From CAVSUZ01 sp963791885 (GTDB lineage Bacteria; Pseudomonadota; Alphaproteobacteria; Acetobacterales; Acetobacteraceae), in assembly GCA_963791885.1 (NCBI GenBank), contig CAWBUL010000004.1, positions 248,001 to 312,000 on the forward strand: DNA of 64,000 nucleotides. The letters run 5' to 3'. The position numbers and the translations under genes are program-made. A model generated the notes under the pieces. The model was not told the DNA's origin. It was given only the letters and a program-made list of their open reading frames with translations, and ran no database searches. Of this stretch, positions 17,810-26,963 are shown piece by piece. Each line of letters starts with the position of its first letter. Position 1 is the stretch's first letter.

Positions 17810-19168
17810 TTACGCCATCATCTCCTTCACCTGGCTCGCAGCATTTGCCGCTGCCTCCTTCGGCGTCGACTTCCCGGTCAGCACCTGCTGGATCATCATC
17901 GGGACGATGGTGTTCCAGATCTGCGCGCCCTGAGTGACGAGCGGCACGTTCACGCCATACGGCAGCATCTTGAACACCAAGTCGTTGAACGGCAGGCCTT
18001 TACTAACCTCCTGCTCGAATGGCGCGTTGCGCGCCTCCTCGGTCGATGCTTCCGACCCCGCGCCGGTGCCAAGCCGGATATTCCAGTACGGCGACAGATA
18101 GGCGCGCATCAGCGCGATCGCCGCTTCCTTGTTCTTGCTCGTGGCCCGGATATGGAAGTTCGATCCGCCGAGCACGACCGCGCGGCGGACCGGCCCCGCG
18201 GGAAGCAAACCACCACCCATCTCCAGGTCGGGTTTCAGCTGCTGCACCTGCTGCGGGAAGGATGGATGGTCGATGCACATCCCCATTTTTCCGTCCAGGA
18301 ACAACGTCTCGACATTCGATTGATTGTCGCTCAGCGCCGATGGCTGCACGCTTTTATCGACGCTGAACATCTGGTGGTACTGAGTCAGCGCCTGCACCAC
18401 ACCGTCATCGCCGAGGCCGACCTTTTTCCATGTCGGATGCGGGTCCAATTCGTCGAAAATCTGCCCGCCATAAGCCCACGCCATCGGCATGAAGCGATAG
18501 GACGTATTGCCGTTCGTCTGCTGGGCGCACATGCCGTAACCATAGGCGCCGGTCTTGTCGTGAATGGTCTTTGAATAGGAAACCAGATCGGCCCAGGTCT
18601 GCGGCGGTTTCTCGGGATCGAGGCCGGCCTGCTTGAACAGGGCCTTGTTGTAGAGCAGGAACATGACCTCGTTGTTGGTCGGAATGCCATATAGGGGGCC
18701 TTCCGAAGCGCCGTTCTTCCGGCAGCTCAGCAGCGCCCCCGGTATGAACTGCTTGAACGGAATCCCCAGCTCCTGCTCCGTGATCTCCGCCACCTGTCCG
18801 GCGCCCACGAATTGCGCCGACCATTGAATGGCAGTGCGCGCAAGGTCCGGCACCGCGCCCGAGCGCCACGCCACTGTCAGCTTCGGCAGCAGGTCAGTAT
18901 AACCGAAGATCGTGTTACGGAAGTGCAGGTCCTTGTACAACCCCGGAAAGAACTTCGTATAAAACTCCGCCTGCGCCTGCTCTCCCGGGATCGAGGGCGC
19001 ATCGGACCAGTCCCACATTTCCAGGTTGCCCTTGATGCCAGGCATCGGGGTGACGTTCGGGCCATTGGGGGCGGCAGCGGCAAATGCATGCGTCGGCAGC
19101 GCCGACGCGAGGGCGATACCACCGGCAGCCTTCAGGGTGGCACGGCGCGAGAACCGGCGGTCGAGCAT
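17810..19168 (-). CDS. extracellular solute-binding protein (family 1), Tat-type signal
   Basis: A 452-residue periplasmic binding protein that delivers substrate to the adjacent permeases. The N-terminus has two arginine pairs followed by a hydrophobic run (RRFSRRATLKAAGGIALASALPTHAFA), resembling a twin-arginine or Sec signal. LYGIPTNNEVMFLLYNKALF and WADLVSYSKTIHDKTGAYGYG are typical of sugar-binding family 1 proteins. It is the first gene of the importer operon. The promoter must lie in the 73 bases before it. The ligand cannot be assigned, and sugars, polyols or glycerophosphodiesters are all possible. Confidence 0.9.
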   Translation of the reverse strand: MLDRRFSRRATLKAAGGIALASALPTHAFAAAAPNGPNVTPMPGIKGNLEMWDWSDAPSIPGEQAQAEFYTKFFPGLYKDLHFRNTIFGYTDLLPKLTVAWRSGAVPDLARTAIQWSAQFVGAGQVAEITEQELGIPFKQFIPGALLSCRKNGASEGPLYGIPTNNEVMFLLYNKALFKQAGLDPEKPPQTWADLVSYSKTIHDKTGAYGYGMCAQQTNGNTSYRFMPMAWAYGGQIFDELDPHPTWKKVGLGDDGVVQALTQYHQMFSVDKSVQPSALSDNQSNVETLFLDGKMGMCIDHPSFPQQVQQLKPDLEMGGGLLPAGPVRRAVVLGGSNFHIRATSKNKEAAIALMRAYLSPYWNIRLGTGAGSEASTEEARNAPFEQEVSKGLPFNDLVFKMLPYGVNVPLVTQGAQIWNTIVPMMIQQVLTGKSTPKEAAANAASQVKEMMA

Positions 19169-19241
19169 GGCTGGCGTTTCCCTTCGTTGGACCTCGGACG
19201 CCAGGGTTTTACGTGAACCCGGGACGCCGCGCCACTGGGGG

Positions 19242-19709
19242 CTACTTCAAAGAAGCCAGAGCGTCCATGACCGCCTTCGCGTGACCCGTCACGCTCACCT
19301 TGCGCCAGACCTTCGCCACCTGCCCATCCTTGTCGACCAGGAACGTGCTGCGCTCCAGACCCATGTATTTCCGACCATACATCGATTTCTCCACCCAGGT
19401 CCCGTACGCCTCCGCCACCTGGGTCTCAGCATCCGACGCTAGCGGAAATTTCAATTGATACTTGGCGGCGAATTTCTCCAAGGCCGGCATCTTGTCCTTC
19501 GACACGCCGATCACCTCAGCCCCAACCTTGTTGAACTGAGTCAGCGATTCCTGGAAAGCGCACGCCTCCTTGGTGCAACCCGGCGTGTCGGCCTTCGGAT
19601 AGAAGTATAGGACGAATGGCCGGCCCTTCATGGCCGCAAAACTCACGGTGCGGCTACCCGTCGCCGGCATAGAAAAGTCCGGGGCGGGGGCGTTTTCCTC
19701 GATACTCAT
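19242..19709 (-). CDS. bcp: thioredoxin-dependent thiol peroxidase (BCP-type peroxiredoxin)
   Basis: A 155-residue atypical peroxiredoxin that reduces hydrogen peroxide and organic hydroperoxides. The peroxidatic cysteine is Cys45 in the motif DTPGCTKEAC. Cys50, five residues on, is the resolving cysteine of the BCP/PrxQ class. FVLYFYPKADTPGCT and the late GLERSTFLVDKDG match the family. Its ATG overlaps the glnE stop (ATGA), so it is translated as the last gene of the long minus-strand operon. Confidence 0.93.
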   Translation of the reverse strand: MSIEENAPAPDFSMPATGSRTVSFAAMKGRPFVLYFYPKADTPGCTKEACAFQESLTQFNKVGAEVIGVSKDKMPALEKFAAKYQLKFPLASDAETQVAEAYGTWVEKSMYGRKYMGLERSTFLVDKDGQVAKVWRKVSVTGHAKAVMDALASLK

Positions 19710-22608
19710 CCAATCTCTCCCACGATACGCACGAACGCGGCGCGGACCTGTTGCGCCATCCTATCGACAGTGGCGCGTAATGCGCTTGCGTCAAGAAGGC
19801 CCGTCGTGCGCAACAGCGGCGCCAGAGTCGCCGCGGGCAGATCGTCCGGCACCACGCGCCCGATGGCGATGCGCAGTATGCCCTGGATGGTGCGCCAGAA
19901 CCGGTCGGCTCCAATCAACATCTGCGCATCTTCAGGCGCCAGGAACCCCGCCTGCTCCAACTGGTGCAGCGCCTCTCGCGTGGTCGTACTGCACACCTGC
20001 GGGCATTCGCGCGCGTGGATCAGTTGCAGCACCTGAGCGATGAACTCCACTTCAATCTGACCGCCGACCCTCAGCTTTACGTCCCACAGACCATGCGGCG
20101 GCAGGTCCCGCATGAGGCGTGCTCGCATCGAAGCCGCGTCGCCCCTGATGCGCTCCGGTGGCACCGGCGCGCGGATCGCCTCTCTAATCGCCTGCTCCAC
20201 AGTGTCCCGCAGACCCTTGGGCCCGGCGATGACCCGTGCCCGGGTCACTGCCATGCGTTCCCACGTCCACGCATCCTCGGCGTGGTAGCGCCGGAAGGCG
20301 GGCAGAGAGACAGCAACTGGCCCCTTATTCCCCGATGGACGCAGCCGCATGTCCACCGCATAGAGTTGGCCGTCCGCCCCAGGCGCAGTCAGCGCCGCGA
20401 CATAGGCGTTCGCCAGGCGGAGGAAATACTGCGGCGCCGACAACGTACGCGCGCCCTGCAATTCCGTGGCGTTCTCCGGATGGTCATAGACCAGCATAAG
20501 GTCGAGATCCGACCCGGCCATCATCTCCCGCCCGCCCGCCTTGCCCAGCGCCACGACCGCCATCTGGCCGCCGGGAATCGCGCCATAGCGGCGCGCGAAA
20601 TCCCGTTGCACGGGAAGCAGTAATTCGGACAGCGCCGCATCCGCCAGCGCCGTCCGCCGTAGCCCCGCTTCGTCGGCATCGAGGCGCCCTTCCAAGGTCG
20701 CCGCGGAGATCGCGAAATCCTCCTCCCGCACCGTGCGGCGCACGATCGCGATTTCGTCTTCCAACTCACGCGCATCCTTGAGGCGTACGGACAGCAGCGC
20801 CCCGGGATCGGTCGGACCATCGCCCGGCGACAGCAATCCTTCCAATGCAGCAGGGTGATGCGCGAGGTGCTCGGCAATGGATGGCCCCGCACCGAGCAGC
20901 CCGGCAAGGCGCTCGATCAGAGCAGGATTGTGCTCAAATAGCGCCATGAGCTGCACGCCCCCGGGGAGACTCGACAGGAAGGTGTCGAAACGGCCGAAGG
21001 TCGTATCCGGCTGATTTTGATGCCCAAGCGCCGTCAGGATGGCGGCCAGCGAGCGGTCCAGAAGCTCCCGCGCGCGCTGCGATCGGAATGCCCGGATACG
21101 CCCAGATTGCCAGCCGCGCACTGCACCTACGATCCTGCTCGCGTCGTGAAAGCCAAGGCCATGCAGCGCCTCGACCGTGCTGGTCGGGGAGGGATCGTCG
21201 CCGCGAAAATCCAGCATCGTCGCAAGCGGATGCGCCGGCTCCGCCTCGATGGATTCGAATACGGTCGCATAATGCGCACGCACCCGTTCAAGGTGCGCGG
21301 ATATCGCCGCGGCGAACGCGTCGCGGTCCGGATAACCCATGAAGGTGCTGAACCCCGCGAGATCATCCACACGCTCCGGCAACGTGTGCACCTGACGATC
21401 GGCAACCATCTGCAATCGATGCTCGACCTGCCGCAGGAATACGTACGCGGCGGATAGATCGAGCGCCGCTTCGGCCGGCAGATGGCCAGATCGGGCCAGC
21501 ACCCTAAGCGCACCCAGCGTGGTCGGGTCACGCAATCCCGGATCGCGGCCGCCCCAGACCAGCTGCAGCGTCTGCACCAGGAACTCGATCTCCCGAATGC
21601 CGCCCCGCCCCAGCTTTACGTTCAGTCCAGGCAGCCCGTCCGTCACGCCGCGATGCGTGTTGATCCGCCGCTTCAACGCGGCGATATCCGCCACGGCGGC
21701 GAAGTCTAGCCCACGCCGCCAGACGAACGGCCGGATCGCGTCCAGGAACGCCGCGCCCGTCTCGCGATCGCCAGCGACAGGCCGCGCTTTGATCATGGCC
21801 GCGCGCTCCCAGTTCTGGCCCATGCTTTCGTAGTAGGTCAGTGCCGCCGGCAAGGAGACGGCAGGGGGTGTCACCGCAGGGTCGGGACGCAACCGAAGGT
21901 CGGTGCGGAATACGTATCCCTCTGCGTCCCGCCGCTCGATCAGTGTCACCAGATCCCGCGCGAGCCGCGAGGTAAACCCGCGCAGCGCATCGCCCTCGGT
22001 CCGTTCGGTGTAAATCGGTGCGGCCGGGTCGTAGATCAGGATCAGGTCAATATCGCTCGAATAGTTCAGTTCCCGAGCCCGAGCTTTCCCATGCCCAGGA
22101 TGGTGAAGCCGCTGCCGCGCGCCGGATGGTTCGGATCGAGGCCTCGCACCTGCCCGGCCGCTTGCGCTGCGAGCAGCAGGTGCGCCAACACTAGGTCGAG
22201 CGCCGTTTCCGCGAGCTCGGCCAGCACCGCGGTGAACCGCGCCAGCGGCCACAGCCCGCCGATATCGGCCAGCGCCGCAGTCAACGCGGCCGCGCGCCTC
22301 GTCCGACGCAGCGCGGCGGATAGCTCCTCGCGCCGGGAGGATGGAGACCACGCGCGCAGTTCCGAGAACGCGCGATTTACGACCGCATCCGGTCCCTCGG
22401 CGACGAACGCCAGCACAACCTGCGAATCGCGCAGCACCAAGTCTGACAGAAATGGGCTGTTCCCGCCGATCGCGCGCAGCATCGCCGCACCCTGCGGATC
22501 GGCCGCCAGAGCCGCCATTTTGGGACCAGTCTCGCTGAAGCGCTCGATCAGCCGTGCGGCGGCATCGGGATCGGCCGGCGCGGGCCACGCCGCGATCGAC
22601 TCAGTCAA
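19706..22608 (-). pseudogene. glnE: bifunctional glutamine-synthetase adenylyltransferase/deadenylase, frame broken near 22079
   Basis: GlnE adds and removes AMP on glutamine synthetase according to nitrogen state. The C-terminal frame holds the deadenylase motif LNYSSDIDLILIYDP and the second nucleotidyltransferase site MMAGSDLDLMLVYDHPE, with RLRPSGNKGPVAVSL. The N-terminal about 177 residues (TESIAAWPAPADPDAA through FTILGMGKLG) are in another frame. The two meet inside the universally conserved GMGKLGARELNYSSD. The sequence has CTCGGGCTCGGG, where one extra G after the first GGG restores the motif, giving about 967 residues. The proposed start is a TTG at 22608 overlapping the upstream stop. 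Loss of one G in a homopolymer suggests a consensus error. Confidence 0.88.
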
Positions 22609-23681
22609 TCCGCCGCAAGCTCCGCCGCGGCTCGAGCCGCTTCGGTCAGGAATGTCTCCAGTTCTCGCGCGCGGGTCTCCGCCGTGTGCGCCTTCAACGT
22701 GTGGGCCAGAGCCGCCCGTCCGATGGACGCTCGCCGCGCCTCGGGCCAGCGCAGCGCGCGCACCACATCGTCGGTGTCTCGCGCCACCACAATCTCCCGC
22801 CCCGGCCGGAAGAAGTCGTCCAGCCCAGCCCATTCATCGGAAATGATCGGCACGCCGCACGCTGAGGCTTCGAACAACCGCACGCTCGGACTCCATCCTG
22901 CCCGCACCATGTCGGCACGAGTGACGTTCAACGTCCAGCCCAGGCTGGAATAGAATACCGCATGCTCCGCGGGCCCGAGGTGCTCGATCCGATCGACATT
23001 GGCGGGCCAGTCGATATCTGCCGGATACTGCGGACCGGCGACTACGAAACGGCGCTCCGGCATCATCCGAGCGGCATCGATCAGCAGCCGCTCCAGCGTT
23101 GGCTGCCGGTCTGGGCTGTACGTGCCAAGATAGCCTAGATCCCAGCGGCGCTCGAGTTGAACCGCATGATGGATCGCGGGATCAACGGCGCAATAAAGCG
23201 GCCGAGCCAATCGGGCGCCCCATTGTCGCTCCAGATGTCTCAGCGTCGGGCCGCCGGTGAAAGACAGATAGAGATCGAACAGCCGCACTTGGTCCGGCCG
23301 CAGATGCGCTGTCTCTCCGGCCTCCAGCGATCGTAGTGTCACCGGCGTGTCGATGTCATAAAACGCGACGGTTCGGGCGCGCCGGACCACATGGTCGATT
23401 ACTGCCGCACCTTCCGGCACGTAGGACCCGATGATGATCGCATCTGCAGCCTCCATCGCCCGATGGAACCGGCGCAGATTGTCGATGCCGTCATAGAATC
23501 GAAGCGTGCAGAAATCCGGTTCCGGCAGGTCCCGATGTGCTGCGTACCAGGGCTGTTCTCGTTCCAGGAAAAGCAGGTCATGCCCGCGCTGATGCAGAGC
23601 TTTCAGCAGCGCACGATAAGTGGTGGCGTGCCCGTTGCCCCAGGACGAACTCAGGCTCAGCCCGAGGAACACGAACCGCAT
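22605..23681 (-). CDS. CgeB-like glycosyltransferase
   Basis: A 358-residue GT-B fold protein resembling the CgeB/DUF3880 group. The N-terminus MRFVFLGLSLSSSWGNGHATTYRALLKAL holds the S..S.WGNG motif shared with the next two genes upstream. The C-terminal nucleotide-binding part shows GWSPSVRLFEASACGVPIISDEWAGLDDFFRPGREIVVARD, the usual E-x7-E-like region. It probably transfers a sugar to a growing glycan in the cytoplasm. It lies two bases after the next glycosyltransferase gene and overlaps glnE at its 3' end. Confidence 0.85.
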   Translation of the reverse strand: MRFVFLGLSLSSSWGNGHATTYRALLKALHQRGHDLLFLEREQPWYAAHRDLPEPDFCTLRFYDGIDNLRRFHRAMEAADAIIIGSYVPEGAAVIDHVVRRARTVAFYDIDTPVTLRSLEAGETAHLRPDQVRLFDLYLSFTGGPTLRHLERQWGARLARPLYCAVDPAIHHAVQLERRWDLGYLGTYSPDRQPTLERLLIDAARMMPERRFVVAGPQYPADIDWPANVDRIEHLGPAEHAVFYSSLGWTLNVTRADMVRAGWSPSVRLFEASACGVPIISDEWAGLDDFFRPGREIVVARDTDDVVRALRWPEARRASIGRAALAHTLKAHTAETRARELETFLTEAARAAAELAAD

Positions 23682-23683
23682 CT

Positions 23684-24781
23684 CTAAACTGCCATTTCGC
23701 GTGTAACGGCCAGCGCGTCCCGCAGCAGCCGGTCCACTTTGGTGGCACGCTGCGCGTAGGTGTGCTCGCGCAGGATACGCGCACGTGCGGCAGCCCCGAT
23801 GGCGCGCGAATCATCAGGTGTCAGCGTGGCCAGATGCTCAACCACGTCTGCGCCGTCGCGTGCCACCAGCACTTCGGTCCCGGGCTGGAGGAACAGCTCG
23901 ATTCCCTCCCACGCGTCGGTGATCAGACAGGTGCCGGCGCCCGCTGCCTCGAACACGCGCGTTGCCGGGCTGAACCCCATGCTCGCCATGCTGTCGCGTG
24001 CCACGTTCAGCACCGCCAGGCAGGAGCAGTTGAATGCGTTGTGCATCCCTGTACCCACATGCCCCAGCCGGCGGATGTTTGCCGCCATCGGCTTGTCATC
24101 CCAGCCTGAGCCGCCGAGCAGAAACCGCTTACTCGGCAGTGCGGCCGCCGGGCGGAAGAAGAATGCTTCTGATCGCGTTTCCCGATCCGGCATGCGGTTG
24201 GCGAGGAATCCAAGATCGGCCGCCATCGCCGGATCGGGCGCTACAGGGAAATGTGTCGCGGGATCGAGTGCATTGTAAATCGGCACGCACTCCCGCGCGC
24301 CCAGCGACCGGTAGGCTTCGATGACCGGAGGGCCGCCGCCATAGGTCAGTACCATATCGAGTTCCGGCAGTCTCCGGCGCAGAGGATGCGCCGCATCGGC
24401 CCGCATCTCGGCAATGGTGGCTGGGGCGTCCACATCCCAGAACACGCGCACGGCACCCGGTCGGGGCGCGGTGGTCAACGCACACACCAACTCGGTGTCG
24501 AACACGCCGACGCCACTTGCCTTCACCACCACATCGGCGTCCGCCGCGCGATCCAGCACGGCGCGCAGCCCGGCGTTCGTCGCCGGATAAACCACGACGC
24601 GCGCCCAATCCGGTGGATCGATGTCGCGATGTGCCTGCCGGTTATAGGCGTCGGGTTCGTAGAATGTAACATCCCAACCCGACGCGGCGAGCGGCTGCAA
24701 AAGCCCGCGATAATACGTCGCCGCGCCGTTCCAGTATGAGGAGACCAGGGAGGAGCCATAGAACGCCAGCCGGGGCATCAC
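23684..24781 (-). CDS. CgeB-like glycosyltransferase
   Basis: A 365-residue GT-B protein, paralogous to the two neighbouring products. Its N-terminus LAFYGSSLVSSYWNGAATYYRGLLQPLAASGWDVTFYEPD aligns by eye with theirs. The C-terminal half has FSPATRVFEAAGAGTCLITDAWEGIELFLQPGTEVLVARDG, the donor-binding region of the family. The ATG overlaps the stop of the upstream transferase (ATGA). Donor and acceptor are unknown. Confidence 0.85.
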   Translation of the reverse strand: MMPRLAFYGSSLVSSYWNGAATYYRGLLQPLAASGWDVTFYEPDAYNRQAHRDIDPPDWARVVVYPATNAGLRAVLDRAADADVVVKASGVGVFDTELVCALTTAPRPGAVRVFWDVDAPATIAEMRADAAHPLRRRLPELDMVLTYGGGPPVIEAYRSLGARECVPIYNALDPATHFPVAPDPAMAADLGFLANRMPDRETRSEAFFFRPAAALPSKRFLLGGSGWDDKPMAANIRRLGHVGTGMHNAFNCSCLAVLNVARDSMASMGFSPATRVFEAAGAGTCLITDAWEGIELFLQPGTEVLVARDGADVVEHLATLTPDDSRAIGAAARARILREHTYAQRATKVDRLLRDALAVTREMAV

Positions 24782-25872
24782 GCGGCCTCTGCCGTTTGCA
24801 ATTGCGCTGCAATCTTCAGCAATTCGTCGGCACGATGATCGCAGGTGTGGTGCGCGCGAATGGTCGCCAGACCGTGCGCGGCCAATGACGCTCGCAGTGC
24901 CCCATCATGCATCACATCTCGCATCATCCCAGTCATTTCCGCCGGATCGCGCGCCATCAAAAAATCCTTGCCTGGCGTGAACAGCCCTTCGCTGTCCTGC
25001 CATGGCGCGGAAAGCAGCGGGATGCCGCACGCGAGTGCCTCGAAGACCCGAATGGTCGGAATGCCCGGCAAATGCGTGGCGTAATATCGACGCGGCACAT
25101 GCACGGTGAACAGGTGATGGGCAAACACCTCCGGCGCCGCCGTATTCGGAATCCAGCCGTGATAGCGCGCGCCATAATCCCGCAACGTGCCCAGCGCGTG
25201 ATCCGGATAGCGCACACCGTAGATATCGAGCGGGATGCCCAATTCGCCGGTCGGTCGCAGCAGATAGTCCCGCAACTCGGAGGAGCGTTCGTCGTCACCC
25301 CAGTTACCGATCCACACAGCTGCCGCGCGCTCGCCTTCGGTTTCCGGCGGACGGAACAGGCGCGTGTCTGCTGCCTCGTGCCAGACAAACACGCGCACAC
25401 CGCGGCGCCGATAAACCGCGGCCAGTGTTTCACCGAACGCCAGCACGCCGTCGTAGCCGGACAGATCGAACCGTGCGATCGCCTCAGGCTCGGAGACGGC
25501 GCGGTGATGCGTGTCGTGAAACAACAGCGTGAACCGCCCGCCGGCCATGCGCTGGCGTCCTATCGCACGCACAAGCGACGGCTCGTTCCATTCGTGCACG
25601 ATCACCAGGTCCGCACCGTCCAGCATCGCGTCGATATCCGGCCCCAGAAACCGTACGCACCCGGCCAGATCGGGGAATGCGCGCTCAAACGCTCCCGTCA
25701 CCTCTTCTCCGTGATCAGCGACAAGATTCGCTCTGCTCCAGCCGTTGCTAGGCTCGAATGCAACCACCTCGTGTCCGCGGGCGATCAGTGCGCGCAGCAC
25801 GCCACGCAAAAAATGTGCGTTGCCATGATTCCAGCAGGAGATGAGCGAGTGGGTAAAATAAGCAACGCGCAT
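24778..25872 (-). CDS. CgeB-like glycosyltransferase
   Basis: A 364-residue GT-B protein and third member of the tandem paralogous set. The N-terminus MRVAYFTHSLISCWNHGNAHFLRGVLRALIARGHEVVAFEPS keeps the same spacing of Ser, Trp, Asn/Gly and Arg. The C-terminal portion reads LPGIPTIRVFEALACGIPLLSAPWQDSEGLFTPGKDFLMARD. It starts at the base where the upstream GT4-like gene ends, so the two are coupled. It is likely cytoplasmic and involved in assembling the same glycan as its neighbours. Confidence 0.85.
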   Translation of the reverse strand: MRVAYFTHSLISCWNHGNAHFLRGVLRALIARGHEVVAFEPSNGWSRANLVADHGEEVTGAFERAFPDLAGCVRFLGPDIDAMLDGADLVIVHEWNEPSLVRAIGRQRMAGGRFTLLFHDTHHRAVSEPEAIARFDLSGYDGVLAFGETLAAVYRRRGVRVFVWHEAADTRLFRPPETEGERAAAVWIGNWGDDERSSELRDYLLRPTGELGIPLDIYGVRYPDHALGTLRDYGARYHGWIPNTAAPEVFAHHLFTVHVPRRYYATHLPGIPTIRVFEALACGIPLLSAPWQDSEGLFTPGKDFLMARDPAEMTGMMRDVMHDGALRASLAAHGLATIRAHHTCDHRADELLKIAAQLQTAEAA

Positions 25873-26963
25873 CAGGCAGCCAATCGCCGCGAGACGAACC
25901 CCGCATGCACGGCCCAGGTCTGCGCCGCCATCGCCTCGGGCGAGTAACGTGCCGCACGGGCGCGCGCCGCCGCTCCAAGCCGGGCGGCATTCTCCGGGCA
26001 GGACAGCATCGCGTGCATCGCCTCCGCGAGCCCGCCCGCGTCATCCGGCGCGACGAACACGGCGGCGCCGTCCCACAACTCCCGAAAGGTCGGAATATCC
26101 CCCAAGATCAGCGGGCAGCCTGCGGACGCGGCCTCCAGCACCGCGAATCCGAATGGCTCGTAGCGCGCTGGAGAGACGAAGAAGGCAGCCTTGGAGTACT
26201 CGCAGGCCAGCGCCACGCTATCCAGCATCCCCAACAGATGCAGGTTGGGTGTCGGCACCGCGGCGCCGTTCGGCCCAATGCTCGGACCGGCAGCGCGAAC
26301 GAGCAAGCCGGAAAGCCGGGCCGCTTCGTCCAATGTGCCGATGTTTTTGGCGTCGTCCCACAGTCGCCCGGCAGTGAACCCGTGCCCGCGCGGCGAACGC
26401 GTCAGGTTCATCGAGCATCGACCATTCCAGATCGGCTGAACCCGCCTCTCCAAACCGTATGTTTCGGTCAGCGCTCGCGCGAACGCTCGGGTTGGCGCAA
26501 TCACCGCATCCGCCCGCCTAAGACCGAGCCCGGTCAGCGCGGCACGCCACGCCAGATCAGCCGGCAACGGTCCTGACCGTACCGCGGACCACCATGTGCC
26601 GACGCAGGAATGTGCCGCCGCCACGACGGGCGCCGGCCAAGATCCGAACGCCGTGTATGCCGGCGCGTGAAGCTGGATCGTCTCCGCGCCCCACTCCCCC
26701 GCAAGATCAGCCAGCGCCGCAGACGCGGCGGCTACGTCGGCCTCATTCTCCGCAAGCCAATCCAGCGGCAGTCCGGTCGGACGCACGGAGAGGCCAAGGA
26801 CCTCCATTGCATGGCCCACTCGGACGGCGTCGGGGGTAGGACCCATGACGGCCAGCAGCACTTCCGCCCCACGGGCTCCAAAGCCGGCTGCCAGTTCCAG
26901 GCAGTACCGCCAGACTCCTCCGACCGAGTCGGCCGTCAGCATGATGCGGTGCGGTCCCATCAC
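25872..26963 (-). CDS. family 4 glycosyltransferase
   Basis: A 363-residue GT-B enzyme. The N-terminus MLTADSVGGVWRYCLELAAGFGARGAEV is the acceptor-domain start of GT4 enzymes. TAGRLWDDAKNIGTLDEAA and the late motif SPARYEPFGFAVLEAASAGCPLILGDIPTFRELW (E-x7-E) bind the nucleotide sugar. FVAPDDAGGLAEAM completes the domain. The ATG overlaps the radical SAM stop by four bases (ATGA). It is distinct in sequence from the three CgeB-like transferases that follow. Confidence 0.9.
   Translation of the reverse strand: MMGPHRIMLTADSVGGVWRYCLELAAGFGARGAEVLLAVMGPTPDAVRVGHAMEVLGLSVRPTGLPLDWLAENEADVAAASAALADLAGEWGAETIQLHAPAYTAFGSWPAPVVAAAHSCVGTWWSAVRSGPLPADLAWRAALTGLGLRRADAVIAPTRAFARALTETYGLERRVQPIWNGRCSMNLTRSPRGHGFTAGRLWDDAKNIGTLDEAARLSGLLVRAAGPSIGPNGAAVPTPNLHLLGMLDSVALACEYSKAAFFVSPARYEPFGFAVLEAASAGCPLILGDIPTFRELWDGAAVFVAPDDAGGLAEAMHAMLSCPENAARLGAAARARAARYSPEAMAAQTWAVHAGFVSRRLAA

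Noticed and set aside
22081..22588. N-terminal part of the long glnE frame (MARAGRSRCRR onward)
   Set aside because: The sequence is arginine/glycine noise. The real GlnE N-terminus is in the alternative frame up to the break near 22079.
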